Positions 1 through 9,567 of a DNA stretch of 52,417 nucleotides are shown here, in pieces. Each line of letters starts with the position of its first letter. Position 1 is the first letter of the stretch. The notes below the pieces were generated by a model. That model was not told the origin of the DNA and did no database searches. It saw only the letters and a list, made by a program, of their open reading frames with translations. Made by a program: the position numbers and the translations under genes. Origin of the DNA: Natroniella acetigena (GTDB taxonomy: Bacteria > Bacillota > Halanaerobiia > Halobacteroidales > Halobacteroidaceae). The stretch lies in contig NZ_JALKBX010000013.1 in NCBI RefSeq assembly GCF_023227745.1, positions 1 to 52,417 of the forward strand. Reading direction: 5' to 3'.

Positions 1-90
1 TCTTTTTTATTTTTATCTTTTTTATTTTTATCTTTTTTATTTTTATCTTTTTTATTTTTATCTTTTTTATTTTTATCTTTTTTATTTTTA
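1..90. repeat. 15-bp tandem repeat, six perfect copies, inside the kinase gene
   Basis: The unit TCTTTTTTATTTTTA (plus strand) is repeated six times without change and continues to the window edge, so the total number is unknown. On the minus strand each unit is in frame and encodes Asp-Lys-Asn-Lys-Lys. A partly degenerate unit follows at about 91-105. The unit is a multiple of three, so copy-number change would alter only linker length. Confidence 0.95.
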
Positions 91-1343
91 TCCTTTTCTT
101 TTTTATTTTGTTTAACTGCTTTTTTCTCTTTGCCCTTATTAGTATCTTTTTCTAGATTATTATGCCACTTTGTTTGTTCTCTTTCTAATTCTTCTCCTAA
201 TACTTTTTCATCAACTTTTCCATAATTGTATTCTACCCAATACTTTAGTTCTAGCCAATCTTCATGGTTATATTCCCCATTATGCTTATCAATAAATTTT
301 TTTAGAACTCCATCATTTATAATGTTTTCAATATCTGCTTTTTTCTCTTCTATTTTACTATCACTTTTATCTTCCAAAACAGCCAAAACTTCATCTAAGC
401 TCTGATATCTATCTTCCATCTCTAACTCTGTCATCTTTAATATCATTTGCTGTAAATATTCTGGTAAAGTTATCTCTTCTCCATTATCTAATATCTTTAA
501 ATTCTTTACGCTCCTTCGATATTCTGCTTCTACTCCAGCTCCCTTTTCTCTATCTAAAGCTCCGTATGGCACTTGTGTTCTTGCCAAAATAGCATAAAAA
601 GTCATCCCCAAAGAATAAATATCTGTTGCAAATTCCAAAGGATAATCACTTACATTTAACTCTATTGGAGAATAACCTTCTTTATAAAACCTCGTCTTAT
701 TCCCTTGGTTATCTTCTAATTCTTTTACTGAGCCAAAATCAATCAGTTTATATTCACCATCTTTAGTTACCATTATATTATCAGGGCTGATATCACGATG
801 TATCATTCCAGGCCCTAGCTTATGAAACTCATTTAGTCCTTTACTGATCTCCTTAGCTAACTCTAAAAATTCATCTAACTCATATTTATAATCGGATTTT
901 ATTCTATCTTCTAAACTTTCTCCTTCTATGTACTCCATTACTCCATATAAAGTATTATTATCTTCCATTATCTCATATACCTTGACTAAACTATCATCAT
1001 TCAACTCTCTTAATAAATTCATCTCATCTCTAAATTTATCTTTAGACCTTTCAAAAGTATCTTGTTTAGTTATTCCTACCATAGTGCTTTGGCTTGTCCT
1101 TACACAGGCATCACCTACAAATAACTCTTTAACTGCATATTTTTCTCTGCTTTCCTTTTCTTCTACAAGATAAGTTATCCCAAACCCACCTTGCCCAAGT
1201 GTCTTTACAATTCTATATTTATCTCCTATTAAAGTGCTTACTTTTAAATTCTTTGTTTGCACCTGAGGCAGTCCACATATGGGGCATAGTTCTTTTTCTT
1301 GTCCTATCTTCTGACCACAATAAATACATTCCTTATCACTCAT
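1..1343 (-). CDS. Ser/Thr protein kinase with N-terminal zinc ribbon (3' end beyond window)
   Basis: A reading frame open to the left edge gives at least 447 residues. The start at 1343 has a good SD (AAGGAGG) upstream. Residues 6-23 form a zinc ribbon (CxxC...CxxC). A eukaryotic-type kinase domain spans about 43-330: glycine loop GQGGFG (50-55), VAIK-type lysine K72, HRDISPDN (182-189) with Asp184 and Asn189, DFG 202-204, and SPIE-type activation loop. Ser replaces the usual Lys in HRDxKxxN. After about 430 the protein becomes a Lys/Asp-rich tail made of DKNKK pentapeptide repeats. It is the last visible gene of the operon starting at 11535, 60 bases after the vWA gene, and is the natural opponent of the PP2C phosphatase encoded there. 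Kinase assignment is secure; substrates are unknown, with the FHA protein a likely phospho-reader. Confidence 0.93.
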   Translation of the reverse strand, partial: MSDKECIYCGQKIGQEKELCPICGLPQVQTKNLKVSTLIGDKYRIVKTLGQGGFGITYLVEEKESREKYAVKELFVGDACVRTSQSTMVGITKQDTFERSKDKFRDEMNLLRELNDDSLVKVYEIMEDNNTLYGVMEYIEGESLEDRIKSDYKYELDEFLELAKEISKGLNEFHKLGPGMIHRDISPDNIMVTKDGEYKLIDFGSVKELEDNQGNKTRFYKEGYSPIELNVSDYPLEFATDIYSLGMTFYAILARTQVPYGALDREKGAGVEAEYRRSVKNLKILDNGEEITLPEYLQQMILKMTELEMEDRYQSLDEVLAVLEDKSDSKIEEKKADIENIINDGVLKKFIDKHNGEYNHEDWLELKYWVEYNYGKVDEKVLGEELEREQTKWHNNLEKDTNKGKEKKAVKQNKKEKDKNKKDKNKKDKNKKDKNKKDKNKKDKNKK

Positions 1344-1403
1344 ACTCTGATAACCTCCTTACTAATAAAAAACTAAATAAAGCCCTCTAATTTGATAATT
1401 AAT

Positions 1404-2642
1404 TTAAAAATCAGGTGCTCCACTGCTCCTTAATGTCTTAGTTTTAGTCTCAGTTAATAACATTCTCGTGAAATTAGCGGACATATTCGCCATAATATCA
1501 TCAGCATCAATAAATTCTGTAATCAAATCCTTCATTCCTAAATCGCTAGCCATAGGCTTCATTTCTTTCAATTTCTTCTCTATCTCTTTTTCTCTACCCT
1601 GACTTCTTAATTTTTCTATTTCCTTACTTTTTTCATATAAAGTAACTATCTGAATCAATTCTTGAACTTCAGGATTGGGATATTCATGACCTAAACTTTC
1701 CTCCACCTCAATAACCCCTCGGAATTCACTCCGTATCTCTCCTGTATCTAATCCTCCCGTAAAGATTCTATAAATCCCAAATTCAACCGGCTCTAAATCC
1801 ACTTTAAATAAAATATTATCCTCTACTGATAAACTTCCTAAAGCATATTCTCCATCTTCATCTTGTTCTATTTCATTTATTCCATTTTTGCCTATTTTAT
1901 ATACTTTTTGGGGAATTACATAATTAGTAAATCTAAAATTTAAATCTGCACTCACAAAATCAGTACTATTTGAAACAACTATTTCCTCTTTTATTTCATT
2001 AAAGAATTTTTCTATACTATCTATATGATAAAATGATCCTCTTCCTATATCTGCAACCTCTAATAAAAATTGACTTCCATATTCTTCTCCCAATCCTACT
2101 ACTGATGTATATATTTTTTCCTTCCTCAAACTTTCTACTGCAACTTTGGCCCTTTCTTCATCAAAATCTAACCCATCAGTAAATAAGATAACCTTAGCTA
2201 ACTGACCATCATCTATTTGAGATCTTTCCAGAATATTTTCTAATCCTTTCCCAGAATATGTAGCTCGCCCACCTTTTTCTTTTAATAAATCAATTGCATC
2301 TAAAGTAACTATATCATTATTTCCCAAAATTTTTCTATCATCCAATACAATCTCACTAAACTTATCAAAAGAATATATAGAGATATAATTATTATTTAAA
2401 AAATTAGACTTAACTAGTTTCTTTAAAGCCTGTATGAGTTTTTCTTTTTTAGTTAAACCATTTTCTAATTCTTGATTCATAGAATAACTAGTATCAATTA
2501 AAAAAATAAATCTTTTCTCTAAATTATTATTACTATTTGAAACTTGCTTTTTTTCTAAATTTTGTAAGCTTAATTTACCCCAGATTACACTCTCCTGGTT
2601 TTCCTGATAAGTTTTTCTAAAAAAATCTGTTGTTAATTCCAT
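1404..2642 (-). CDS. von Willebrand factor A (MIDAS) domain protein
   Basis: 412 residues. The vWA domain starts near residue 44: a hydrophobic strand leads into the MIDAS motif DTSYSM (Asp50, Ser52, Ser54), with the later MIDAS threonine in GGRATYSGKG and the Asp of FTDGLDFDEE. These residues bind a divalent metal and are all present, so the domain should be able to bind ligands. Residues about 225-330 look beta-rich, and the end is helical and charged. No signal peptide or membrane segment is seen, so it is cytoplasmic. The start lies 3 bases after the preceding gene's stop, with SD AAGGGAG. With the kinase and PP2C genes of the operon it resembles the TerY-P triad (TerY-like vWA, PP2C, kinase with zinc ribbon), an association known from comparative genomics. 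Confidence 0.9.
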   Translation of the reverse strand: MELTTDFFRKTYQENQESVIWGKLSLQNLEKKQVSNSNNNLEKRFIFLIDTSYSMNQELENGLTKKEKLIQALKKLVKSNFLNNNYISIYSFDKFSEIVLDDRKILGNNDIVTLDAIDLLKEKGGRATYSGKGLENILERSQIDDGQLAKVILFTDGLDFDEERAKVAVESLRKEKIYTSVVGLGEEYGSQFLLEVADIGRGSFYHIDSIEKFFNEIKEEIVVSNSTDFVSADLNFRFTNYVIPQKVYKIGKNGINEIEQDEDGEYALGSLSVEDNILFKVDLEPVEFGIYRIFTGGLDTGEIRSEFRGVIEVEESLGHEYPNPEVQELIQIVTLYEKSKEIEKLRSQGREKEIEKKLKEMKPMASDLGMKDLITEFIDADDIMANMSANFTRMLLTETKTKTLRSSGAPDF

Positions 2643-2645
2643 AGT

Positions 2646-4736
2646 TTATTTCTCCCTTCCATTTTTAAATATTGGTTCTAATATCATAACTTTTGTCAAT
2701 AAAAACTCCTCTAATTCATTAAAGTAAGAATCATAATAAGAATCAGTTTCTATTATAGGTGTTAGCCTTTTAAGGTCTTTAAAAACAGAATCTTCTTTAT
2801 CAAAATCAATAAGATAAGATCTAAAATTATTTCTTAAATTATAATGATTTTCTACATATTCCTTAGCCTTTTGAGTTTTGCTATACAATTCTGTTATTAA
2901 ATAAGGAGCATTTCGGAAGCTATCAATATTTTTCATATATACCTTATCATTATTATTAACAATCCAACCCTTTAAATGCTCTAAAATATAACCTTTAGTC
3001 TCTTTAGAAATTTGATTATTTAATCTTTCAATTTTTATATTGAAATTCCTAATCTTCCTTCTTTCTTTTTGAACAAACTCACTAAATTTATCATTAGCTT
3101 TATCTACTATTTTACTTATTACTTCTTTTAAATTATCAATTTCTTTCTTTAACTGCTTTTTTAACTCTTTAACTTTATCTTTTTGATCTGCCTGAGAATG
3201 CTTTAATTCAGATAATTTAGTATACTGATTCTTTATATCTTTGTTAATACTTTTTATATTTTTTTCAATCTTTTGGTATTTAACATTAAATAGATCTATC
3301 TCACTTTCCAAATCTTCAATAATATTTTGTATCTCTCTCTTTTCTTTTTTTAATTCGTCTTTTTTAGAATTTATAATTTGGTTAACAGTTCTACTGTAAT
3401 TATTTAAATTATTTTTTTCATTTTCTAATTCTTTTATTAATCTTCTTTTACTAATTAATCCCTCAATTTTATTTAATATCCCATTTTTTTTAGAGTTGAT
3501 CTGCTCTTCTAATTGATTTATCCTATCAACTATATTTAATAGTTGTAATAAAGATGGATATTTATCAACATTTTTTTCACAAATCCTCTTAAGTATATTT
3601 TTATCACTTTCCAAACCTTTAATAATATTATCTATATTTTTAAGTTCTAAATTTACAACGTTCATTTCATTTTTCTTATCATTTAACTTATTTTTCACTT
3701 TTCTTTTTCTTTTCTTAATATAACTTAATTCATCTTTCTTATCAGAAACATCATTTTCTAATCTATTTATATTATCATTTATCTCAGATTTTTTGCTTTC
3801 AAAATCAGACCTATTATTTAAAATTTCTTGTTTATTATATATATTACCTAATCTTAAATCTAAACTTTCTATTGGAACCTCTAAATAATTATCTATTAAA
3901 TCATAAAATCTTTCTTTAAAATTTTTATCAACATAACTACTTATATTTTTTTGAGCTTTATTTATTTTAGTAACTGTTTTTTTAAATTCATTCTTCTTTC
4001 TATCCAAAAGATCTCTTTCTAATCTCCTCAATTTTTCTAAATGGATTATCCTTAGACTTGTACTAACATTTTTTTTAGTAAATTTATTTTTAATATTATT
4101 AATTTGATTAGCAATATCTTTAATCATATTCTTAGGCTGATTGATATCAAGAAAAAACTCTAACTTATATAAGTAAGCAAATTCAAAATTGTTTTTTGCT
4201 ACTTGCACAAAAGTAAAGTATAAATTATCACTACTATGATCGGGAAGATTAATCTTAAATAACGGAGCTTCATTTTGATATATTGGAGATTTTAATAATG
4301 TGTTTTTAGTAACCAACTCAACATTATGCTTATCTAGCTTAGAATTCAATTCTATTATTTGACTTTTATCAGCTTCTTTTATACTTATCTCACCTTGTTC
4401 TTTTCTCCCTCTGCGAAATAAAATGAATTTTTCCTCTTTAAAGTCTTCAAAAGATATTCTCGATTCTAACCTTTTTCTAATTTCATCTAAGATTAACTTC
4501 TCTTCATTCTTACCTTTTCTTAATTGAACTTTATATTCATTTATTTTTTCATGAGAATTAATTATATCTAATATTAAGTTTTTATCTGAACTATCAATTT
4601 TTATTTCTTCTTTATAATTATTAATATAATCAAATCTTTTTTCAATTAGCTTAATATTCTCATATAACTTATTGTTAAACTGCTCTATTTGATTAATTTT
4701 ATCTATTAAGTTGTCAATAGATTCTTCTAAAATCAT
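2646..4736 (-). CDS. Large coiled-coil protein of the kinase/HerA operon
   Basis: 696 residues, not recognised as a named family. The N-terminal third (about 1-200) is mixed and includes a stretch that looks globular (about 130-200). From about 215 to 570 the sequence is almost continuous Lys/Glu/Asn-rich heptad-like coiled coil, with a more ordinary C-terminal portion. It has no Walker motif, so it is not an SMC ATPase, although it may play a similar rod or scaffold role. SD AAAAGGGAGGAG is well placed before the ATG at 4736. It sits between a smaller coiled-coil protein and the vWA protein, with almost no spacer on the vWA side, suggesting a structural subunit of the same complex. Confidence 0.8.
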   Translation of the reverse strand: MILEESIDNLIDKINQIEQFNNKLYENIKLIEKRFDYINNYKEEIKIDSSDKNLILDIINSHEKINEYKVQLRKGKNEEKLILDEIRKRLESRISFEDFKEEKFILFRRGRKEQGEISIKEADKSQIIELNSKLDKHNVELVTKNTLLKSPIYQNEAPLFKINLPDHSSDNLYFTFVQVAKNNFEFAYLYKLEFFLDINQPKNMIKDIANQINNIKNKFTKKNVSTSLRIIHLEKLRRLERDLLDRKKNEFKKTVTKINKAQKNISSYVDKNFKERFYDLIDNYLEVPIESLDLRLGNIYNKQEILNNRSDFESKKSEINDNINRLENDVSDKKDELSYIKKRKRKVKNKLNDKKNEMNVVNLELKNIDNIIKGLESDKNILKRICEKNVDKYPSLLQLLNIVDRINQLEEQINSKKNGILNKIEGLISKRRLIKELENEKNNLNNYSRTVNQIINSKKDELKKEKREIQNIIEDLESEIDLFNVKYQKIEKNIKSINKDIKNQYTKLSELKHSQADQKDKVKELKKQLKKEIDNLKEVISKIVDKANDKFSEFVQKERRKIRNFNIKIERLNNQISKETKGYILEHLKGWIVNNNDKVYMKNIDSFRNAPYLITELYSKTQKAKEYVENHYNLRNNFRSYLIDFDKEDSVFKDLKRLTPIIETDSYYDSYFNELEEFLLTKVMILEPIFKNGREK

Positions 4737-4764
4737 AATCTCCTCCCTTTTGTAAGCTCAATTT

Positions 4765-5442
4765 TTATTTACTAATGCTTCTCAAATGAGAATCTAAGTT
4801 ATTCTTTGCTGTATTAAAGCTATTTTTAGCATTTTTAAATTTCTTAGAACTATCTTTTATTTCATCATCAATTATATCTTGTTTAATTTCTATTTTGCTA
4901 ATGCTACGCTTAGTCTGTTTTACCTGACCTTGAGCTTTAGCTAAATCTATATCATTACTATTTAAAGTTTTTTTATCATTCTTTTCTTCTATCACTTCTA
5001 CTGCTAATTCATAATTTTTTAAATTATTTTTTTCTTTCGCCTCCATCCTCTCTAAATTTCGCTTATAATTTTTCAATCTCTTCTGAGAAACTTCAAAGGT
5101 TTTTTGTATTTCTTCCATCTGACGCTCACTATCTTTTTTAATTTCTTGAGCAGCCTTTATATTATCATTATTTTGACTATTAATTGCACTTTGATCTAAA
5201 TGTGATAATATTTCATTCATTTCTTTTAATTTTTCTGTTACAAATTCTAATCGCTCAATATTTTTTCTGTTTACTTCTTCAACTTTTTCAACATCTTTGC
5301 TTAATTCATAAAAATCTTCATAATGTTCTTTTGATTCTGGTAGATCTTCCATATAGTTATACTCTAATAAATCATTCTTTTGCTCTTCATCCTTAACATC
5401 ACCATATCTTATTTCACTGCTTGATGGAGTTTCAAGTCCCAT
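4765..5442 (-). CDS. Small acidic/lysine-rich coiled-coil protein
   Basis: 225 residues, no recognised family. The first 40 residues are acidic and probably disordered. The remainder is predicted by eye to be nearly all alpha-helical coiled coil, with Lys, Glu and Asn dominant. No membrane segment or signal peptide is seen. Translation should be coupled to the upstream HerA-like gene: the SD AAGGAGG is itself made by the last two Arg codons of that gene, whose stop lies 5 bases before this ATG. Such tight spacing argues for fixed stoichiometry with the ATPase. A role as adaptor or scaffold is inference only. Confidence 0.78.
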   Translation of the reverse strand: MGLETPSSSEIRYGDVKDEEQKNDLLEYNYMEDLPESKEHYEDFYELSKDVEKVEEVNRKNIERLEFVTEKLKEMNEILSHLDQSAINSQNNDNIKAAQEIKKDSERQMEEIQKTFEVSQKRLKNYKRNLERMEAKEKNNLKNYELAVEVIEEKNDKKTLNSNDIDLAKAQGQVKQTKRSISKIEIKQDIIDDEIKDSSKKFKNAKNSFNTAKNNLDSHLRSISK

Positions 5443-5447
5443 CTTTA

Positions 5448-8400
5448 TTACCTCCTTGTTTTAATTTGATTTTCAAATTTATCTTGTTTAACCTCAATAG
5501 TTTCAATTAAATTATCAATTTGTCTTTTTTTTCTTACCAATTTATTTTTGAATTGTTCTTTCAATTCTGCTAATTCTCCTTTATAATTAAGATTCCTATT
5601 TATTTCAAATTCACTTTCTAATGCAACTTCTTGAATAGCCAAAGCCGTTTTTTCAAAATCTTTCATGTTTTCGAACTCATACTTTTTTAATACATCTTGG
5701 CTTTCAATTAATAATTTTTCGCAAAAATTTCTATCAAATCTATATTTTTCTAGCAATTCATCTGAAATAATTTGAAATTTATTTTTTAATTCTTTAAGTG
5801 GTTTTGCTTTGTTTTTGATATTTTTTAATTGCTTATTTATTTTGCTAAATTCTCCCTCCCAAACTTCTAATGAAGTAAACTTTCTTTCCATAAATTTGAT
5901 ATAGTATTCATTTAATTCATCAAAGACCTCATTAACTTTATAAATAGTTTCTGAATCAATTTCTTGTTTAGTATTAATTTCTTTCTTTATTCCAATTTTT
6001 TTAATTAAAGTTTCCTGAAATTTAAATAATAATTTAATAAATAAATTATTTAAATTGTATTCACTTTTTTGCTTAATAAAATTACTTTTTAAATAATTAA
6101 TAATTTTAACTCGTTCTTTAGATCCTAAATCAGCACCTATAAATGATTTGATATAATAAACTATCTTTCGTACTTTCTTATTCAAATCATCATTTGCTAT
6201 TCTACCATATCTATATAATAAATAACTCATACGCTTATAATTATAAATATTATCTGACATAGTAATTAATCTTTCTACAACTTTCAGCAAATTATTCTTC
6301 TCCTTCACTTCAAGTAACTTATCTTCTACCCCTGTTTTCATTTCAGTAGTTAACTCATAATCAAATTCCTTATCCAGCAAATAAAGTAAAAATATAAAAT
6401 ACCAAAAATCCTCTCCTTCTCTTTCAAGATTACTTATTTCTTCTTTAAACTTATCAAAATCAAAATCATCTATCAAATCATTTAATAAGTCTGCCAGCTT
6501 ATTTTTTAGAGAAGCATTAAAATATGCTAAAACTTCAGAGTCTTTTAAAACTTCCCTACCATCTTTAGCCCTAACTAATCTTTTAAAATCCCTTGACCTT
6601 ATCTTTTCTGATTTATGCCAACCAGCTTTAAAAGTTAAAAACTCTCCTGTCTTCATTTTAGGTAATCCTCTCATATCATGCTTTCCTATCAACATAGAAT
6701 TACCCATAGCTTTAATATCATCTTTTGAATTTAATTTACCGACAACCTTTACATTAGTATTTTTTATAACCTCTGGTGCAACTGCTGAAGGAATTTGATC
6801 AGCAACTATTATCCCTTCTCCTTTAGCTCTAATTTCAGCTAACATATTTACTATCATATCTTTAGCATTTTCCATCGGATTACTAGTTCCTGCTGAACTT
6901 CTAGGAATATTAGCTACAATATTATGAGCCTCTTCTAAAACAATTAAATGTTGTAATTTATGACTTCTATCCTCTTCAAAAGGATCATTATTAATTAAAT
7001 AATTTCTAATTAAATTCATTAAAACCATCATAAATAAACCCTTTTGATATTCATTTAATCCTTCTAATTCAATTATAGTAGGCTTTTGCAATAACTCTTC
7101 TATACTCGGCATAGTAATTTTATTATTAAAAATCTCACCAATTGGTTTATTTAATAATGAACTAAATCTTACATTCAATACAGTATCTAAATTCTTCTTT
7201 ACTTCTTTATCATAGTCTGTATCATCCATTACTTCCTTTAATATTTCTACAAATTTTTCTAAATCAGGTATCTTATCTAACTCCATATCTGTTATAGAAC
7301 TTACTTTCTCACCAGTTATAACATTTTCAATAAATCCGGATTCTTTATATAATTTTTTTAAAGCTCGATTGACTAAAAAGGGCGTCGGTGGAAACAAATC
7401 CATAGAAGCTTGAAAAGCCTCTTCTAAAAGTGAAGGATGTTCAAAAATCTTTGAGTTTTCAACCGGTTCAAACATATTAATAAAAAATGGGACTAAATCA
7501 GCATCTTTTAAAGTGAAAATCTGTAAATCATTTTGTAATTTTGACTCTTCTACTCCTGCCATTTCTTTTAATGTTTCACTCTTCTCAATCTTTTTCATCG
7601 TCCTATATTCAGTCTTAGCAGGCTCTAACACTAAAAAAGGAACATCATATTTTTCATAAGCTTGAAATAAAAGATCCATAATAATTGTTGTTTTACCACT
7701 TCCAGTTGATCCACACACAAAAGCGTGTTTGTTAAAATCATCTAAATTTATATTAATATTCCTGCTCACATTATTTGTTCCTAATTTTATTTTTCTATAC
7801 TCATTCTTTTCTTTATTTAAATTAAATGACTTTATATCAGTACTCTTTCTGATATTTTTAAATGTTGTCATATGATTTCCTACAGGCAGTTGAAAAAAAC
7901 CTTTAACTTCATTTAAAGAAAAAAGATAATTCATTACTCCAAACTTCTCCATTGATGGCGGGTTATTCATATCACAAATTTCAGTTACATAACTATTTTC
8001 AAATGAACTGCTAAGTATATTTTGTAACATATCTTTAGCAAATATTTGGTCATTACTATTTACCTCTATTCTAAAATTAAATGTCGGAAATTGAGTAAAT
8101 TCTTGTAATAAATTCTGCAAAGAATTCTCAGCTTCTCTACTGTATAAATCTTGAATCTTTTCGTCAGAAAGAACCTCTCTTAATACATTTTTATTTTCAA
8201 TATTTCTTTTTACAATATCTCTAATTCCAGAAGAATATTTTTTAACTCGATTGATCTCCTCAAATAACATATATTCATCTTCAGAGCCGATAAAATCAAA
8301 TGGCTTAATCACAAACTTTAATAATAAATCAGACTTATCATCTAAATTCTCTAGTGTTTTAATAAAATTTGACCAGTTGAAATTACCTTGAGGTTTAAGT

Positions 8401-8873
8401 TTTTTTAAAAATTCATACTTTACTGGAATATCAATTTGATTAATTATCTTTTCTTGGATAGATGAAAGCATCATATTAGATTTAAATAGCCTTTTCTTTT
8501 CATGCTCTTCTTTTCTATCCAAAATAGCTTTTATTGTTTTAGATTCCATCTTTTTTCTTTTCATAAAATAAGTATACTTATATGTATTTTTTTTGAAGTC
8601 ATCAATGAATTTAAATTTATATAAAGAAGCTATATTTGTTGTTTCTAAAATGCTATTTAATTCTTCTTTTTTTAATCTATCTGAAAAATCTAAAAAAAGT
8701 TCAATCTTGTCATTGTTTTTTCTTAATAAAATTTCAGCCTTTATCTTTTTGGCATATATATAATTTATTAAAGAATGAAAACCATTAGCTACTATTTGAC
8801 CAATTTTAGTTCCAAATTTATCTAAATAATTATCATCTGCAACATCAGGTATTTCTTGTACTTTTAAAAGCAT
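5448..8873 (-). CDS. HerA/FtsK-like P-loop ATPase with long C-terminal coiled-coil region
   Basis: The start is placed at ATG 8873, because GAGGAGG lies 5 bases upstream; an in-frame TTG at 8897 has no such site. This gives 1141 residues. Walker A GSTGSGKTT is at about 387-395, followed by the LVLEPAKTEY strand typical of HerA/DUF87 (COG0433) pumps. Walker B LIVLEEAHN is at about 640-648, and a conserved GEGIIVADQ segment follows. Residues 1-370 form an N-terminal region and residues from about 790 onward are mostly helical and charged. HerA ATPases form hexamers that move along or pump DNA and often act with nucleases in repair and antiviral systems. No nuclease is visible in this operon; one may lie beyond the left edge. 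Placement among FHA, kinase and vWA genes suggests a phosphorylation-controlled motor. Confidence 0.88.
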   Translation of the reverse strand: MLLKVQEIPDVADDNYLDKFGTKIGQIVANGFHSLINYIYAKKIKAEILLRKNNDKIELFLDFSDRLKKEELNSILETTNIASLYKFKFIDDFKKNTYKYTYFMKRKKMESKTIKAILDRKEEHEKKRLFKSNMMLSSIQEKIINQIDIPVKYEFLKKLKPQGNFNWSNFIKTLENLDDKSDLLLKFVIKPFDFIGSEDEYMLFEEINRVKKYSSGIRDIVKRNIENKNVLREVLSDEKIQDLYSREAENSLQNLLQEFTQFPTFNFRIEVNSNDQIFAKDMLQNILSSSFENSYVTEICDMNNPPSMEKFGVMNYLFSLNEVKGFFQLPVGNHMTTFKNIRKSTDIKSFNLNKEKNEYRKIKLGTNNVSRNININLDDFNKHAFVCGSTGSGKTTIIMDLLFQAYEKYDVPFLVLEPAKTEYRTMKKIEKSETLKEMAGVEESKLQNDLQIFTLKDADLVPFFINMFEPVENSKIFEHPSLLEEAFQASMDLFPPTPFLVNRALKKLYKESGFIENVITGEKVSSITDMELDKIPDLEKFVEILKEVMDDTDYDKEVKKNLDTVLNVRFSSLLNKPIGEIFNNKITMPSIEELLQKPTIIELEGLNEYQKGLFMMVLMNLIRNYLINNDPFEEDRSHKLQHLIVLEEAHNIVANIPRSSAGTSNPMENAKDMIVNMLAEIRAKGEGIIVADQIPSAVAPEVIKNTNVKVVGKLNSKDDIKAMGNSMLIGKHDMRGLPKMKTGEFLTFKAGWHKSEKIRSRDFKRLVRAKDGREVLKDSEVLAYFNASLKNKLADLLNDLIDDFDFDKFKEEISNLEREGEDFWYFIFLLYLLDKEFDYELTTEMKTGVEDKLLEVKEKNNLLKVVERLITMSDNIYNYKRMSYLLYRYGRIANDDLNKKVRKIVYYIKSFIGADLGSKERVKIINYLKSNFIKQKSEYNLNNLFIKLLFKFQETLIKKIGIKKEINTKQEIDSETIYKVNEVFDELNEYYIKFMERKFTSLEVWEGEFSKINKQLKNIKNKAKPLKELKNKFQIISDELLEKYRFDRNFCEKLLIESQDVLKKYEFENMKDFEKTALAIQEVALESEFEINRNLNYKGELAELKEQFKNKLVRKKRQIDNLIETIEVKQDKFENQIKTRR

Positions 8874-8889
8874 ATATACCTCCTCAAAA

Positions 8890-9534
8890 TTACTCAAATC
8901 TTAATTTAACATTTCCTAAATATACAATATCCCCAGAATTTATTTTGTACTCTTCTCCTGGTACTAATTTTTCTGTATTTGAACTTCCCGAAAATTTACC
9001 ATAACTATCATTACTTACAGACTGTAAGATGCTTATATACCACTTGCCTTTAATTTTAATTAGTTTAGCATGTCTTCTACTTACATATTCAGCATTTTTG
9101 GATTCTCTCAAATCAATATCGACTGGACCTTTTGAAGATACTTTCCCTATTAATAATGAATTCTCATTCTGCGGAATACTCCATGTCTTAGTATTTTCTC
9201 CTGGTTCATCTTCTAAAATTATCTCTCTAACAAATAAATCAGAATCTTCAAGTTCATTTTCACTTCTACCCTTAGCCTCTCTTCCTTCTAATCTTCCTTC
9301 TAATTTAAATTTCTCTTTTTTCTTATTTTCAACATTAAAATCTTCTAAATCCTTATCCATCTCTTCTAAATTTTCATTGAACTTCTCTTTTTTAACTTCA
9401 TTTGTATCTCTATTATCCTCATTTATTACTTTTTCAGATTGTGATGATCCTACATATAGCTTTCCACAATCCGGACAAAATCCACCTTCAATCTCTTTAT
9501 TAAACTCTGTTCCACACTTACATACTACATCCAT
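8890..9534 (-). CDS. Zinc-ribbon and FHA domain protein
   Basis: The start at ATG 9534 fits the SD AGGGAGG (7-base spacer) better than the TTG just before it, giving 214 residues. Residues about 6-27 form a zinc ribbon (CKCG...CPDCG). A long charged linker (30-110) follows. The C-terminal 100 residues are a forkhead-associated domain: LLIGKVSS, then SRRHA with the phosphothreonine-contact Arg/Ser, then NDSYG and a final VYLGNVKLRFE strand. FHA domains bind phosphothreonine peptides, so this is the expected reader of the operon's kinase. Both it and the kinase carry N-terminal zinc ribbons. Its stop lies 17 bases before the HerA-like start, and it follows the phosphatase gene. Confidence 0.9.
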   Translation of the reverse strand: MDVVCKCGTEFNKEIEGGFCPDCGKLYVGSSQSEKVINEDNRDTNEVKKEKFNENLEEMDKDLEDFNVENKKKEKFKLEGRLEGREAKGRSENELEDSDLFVREIILEDEPGENTKTWSIPQNENSLLIGKVSSKGPVDIDLRESKNAEYVSRRHAKLIKIKGKWYISILQSVSNDSYGKFSGSSNTEKLVPGEEYKINSGDIVYLGNVKLRFE

Positions 9535-9567
9535 CAATATAACCTCCCTCTATGAATTAAATTTATC

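Noticed and set aside
1..90. Tandem repeats considered as a CRISPR array
   Set aside because: There are no spacers; the units are directly joined and code in frame.
928..1390. Two plus-strand frames of 81 and 63 codons
   Set aside because: They are antisense to the kinase gene, whose motifs are clear on the other strand.
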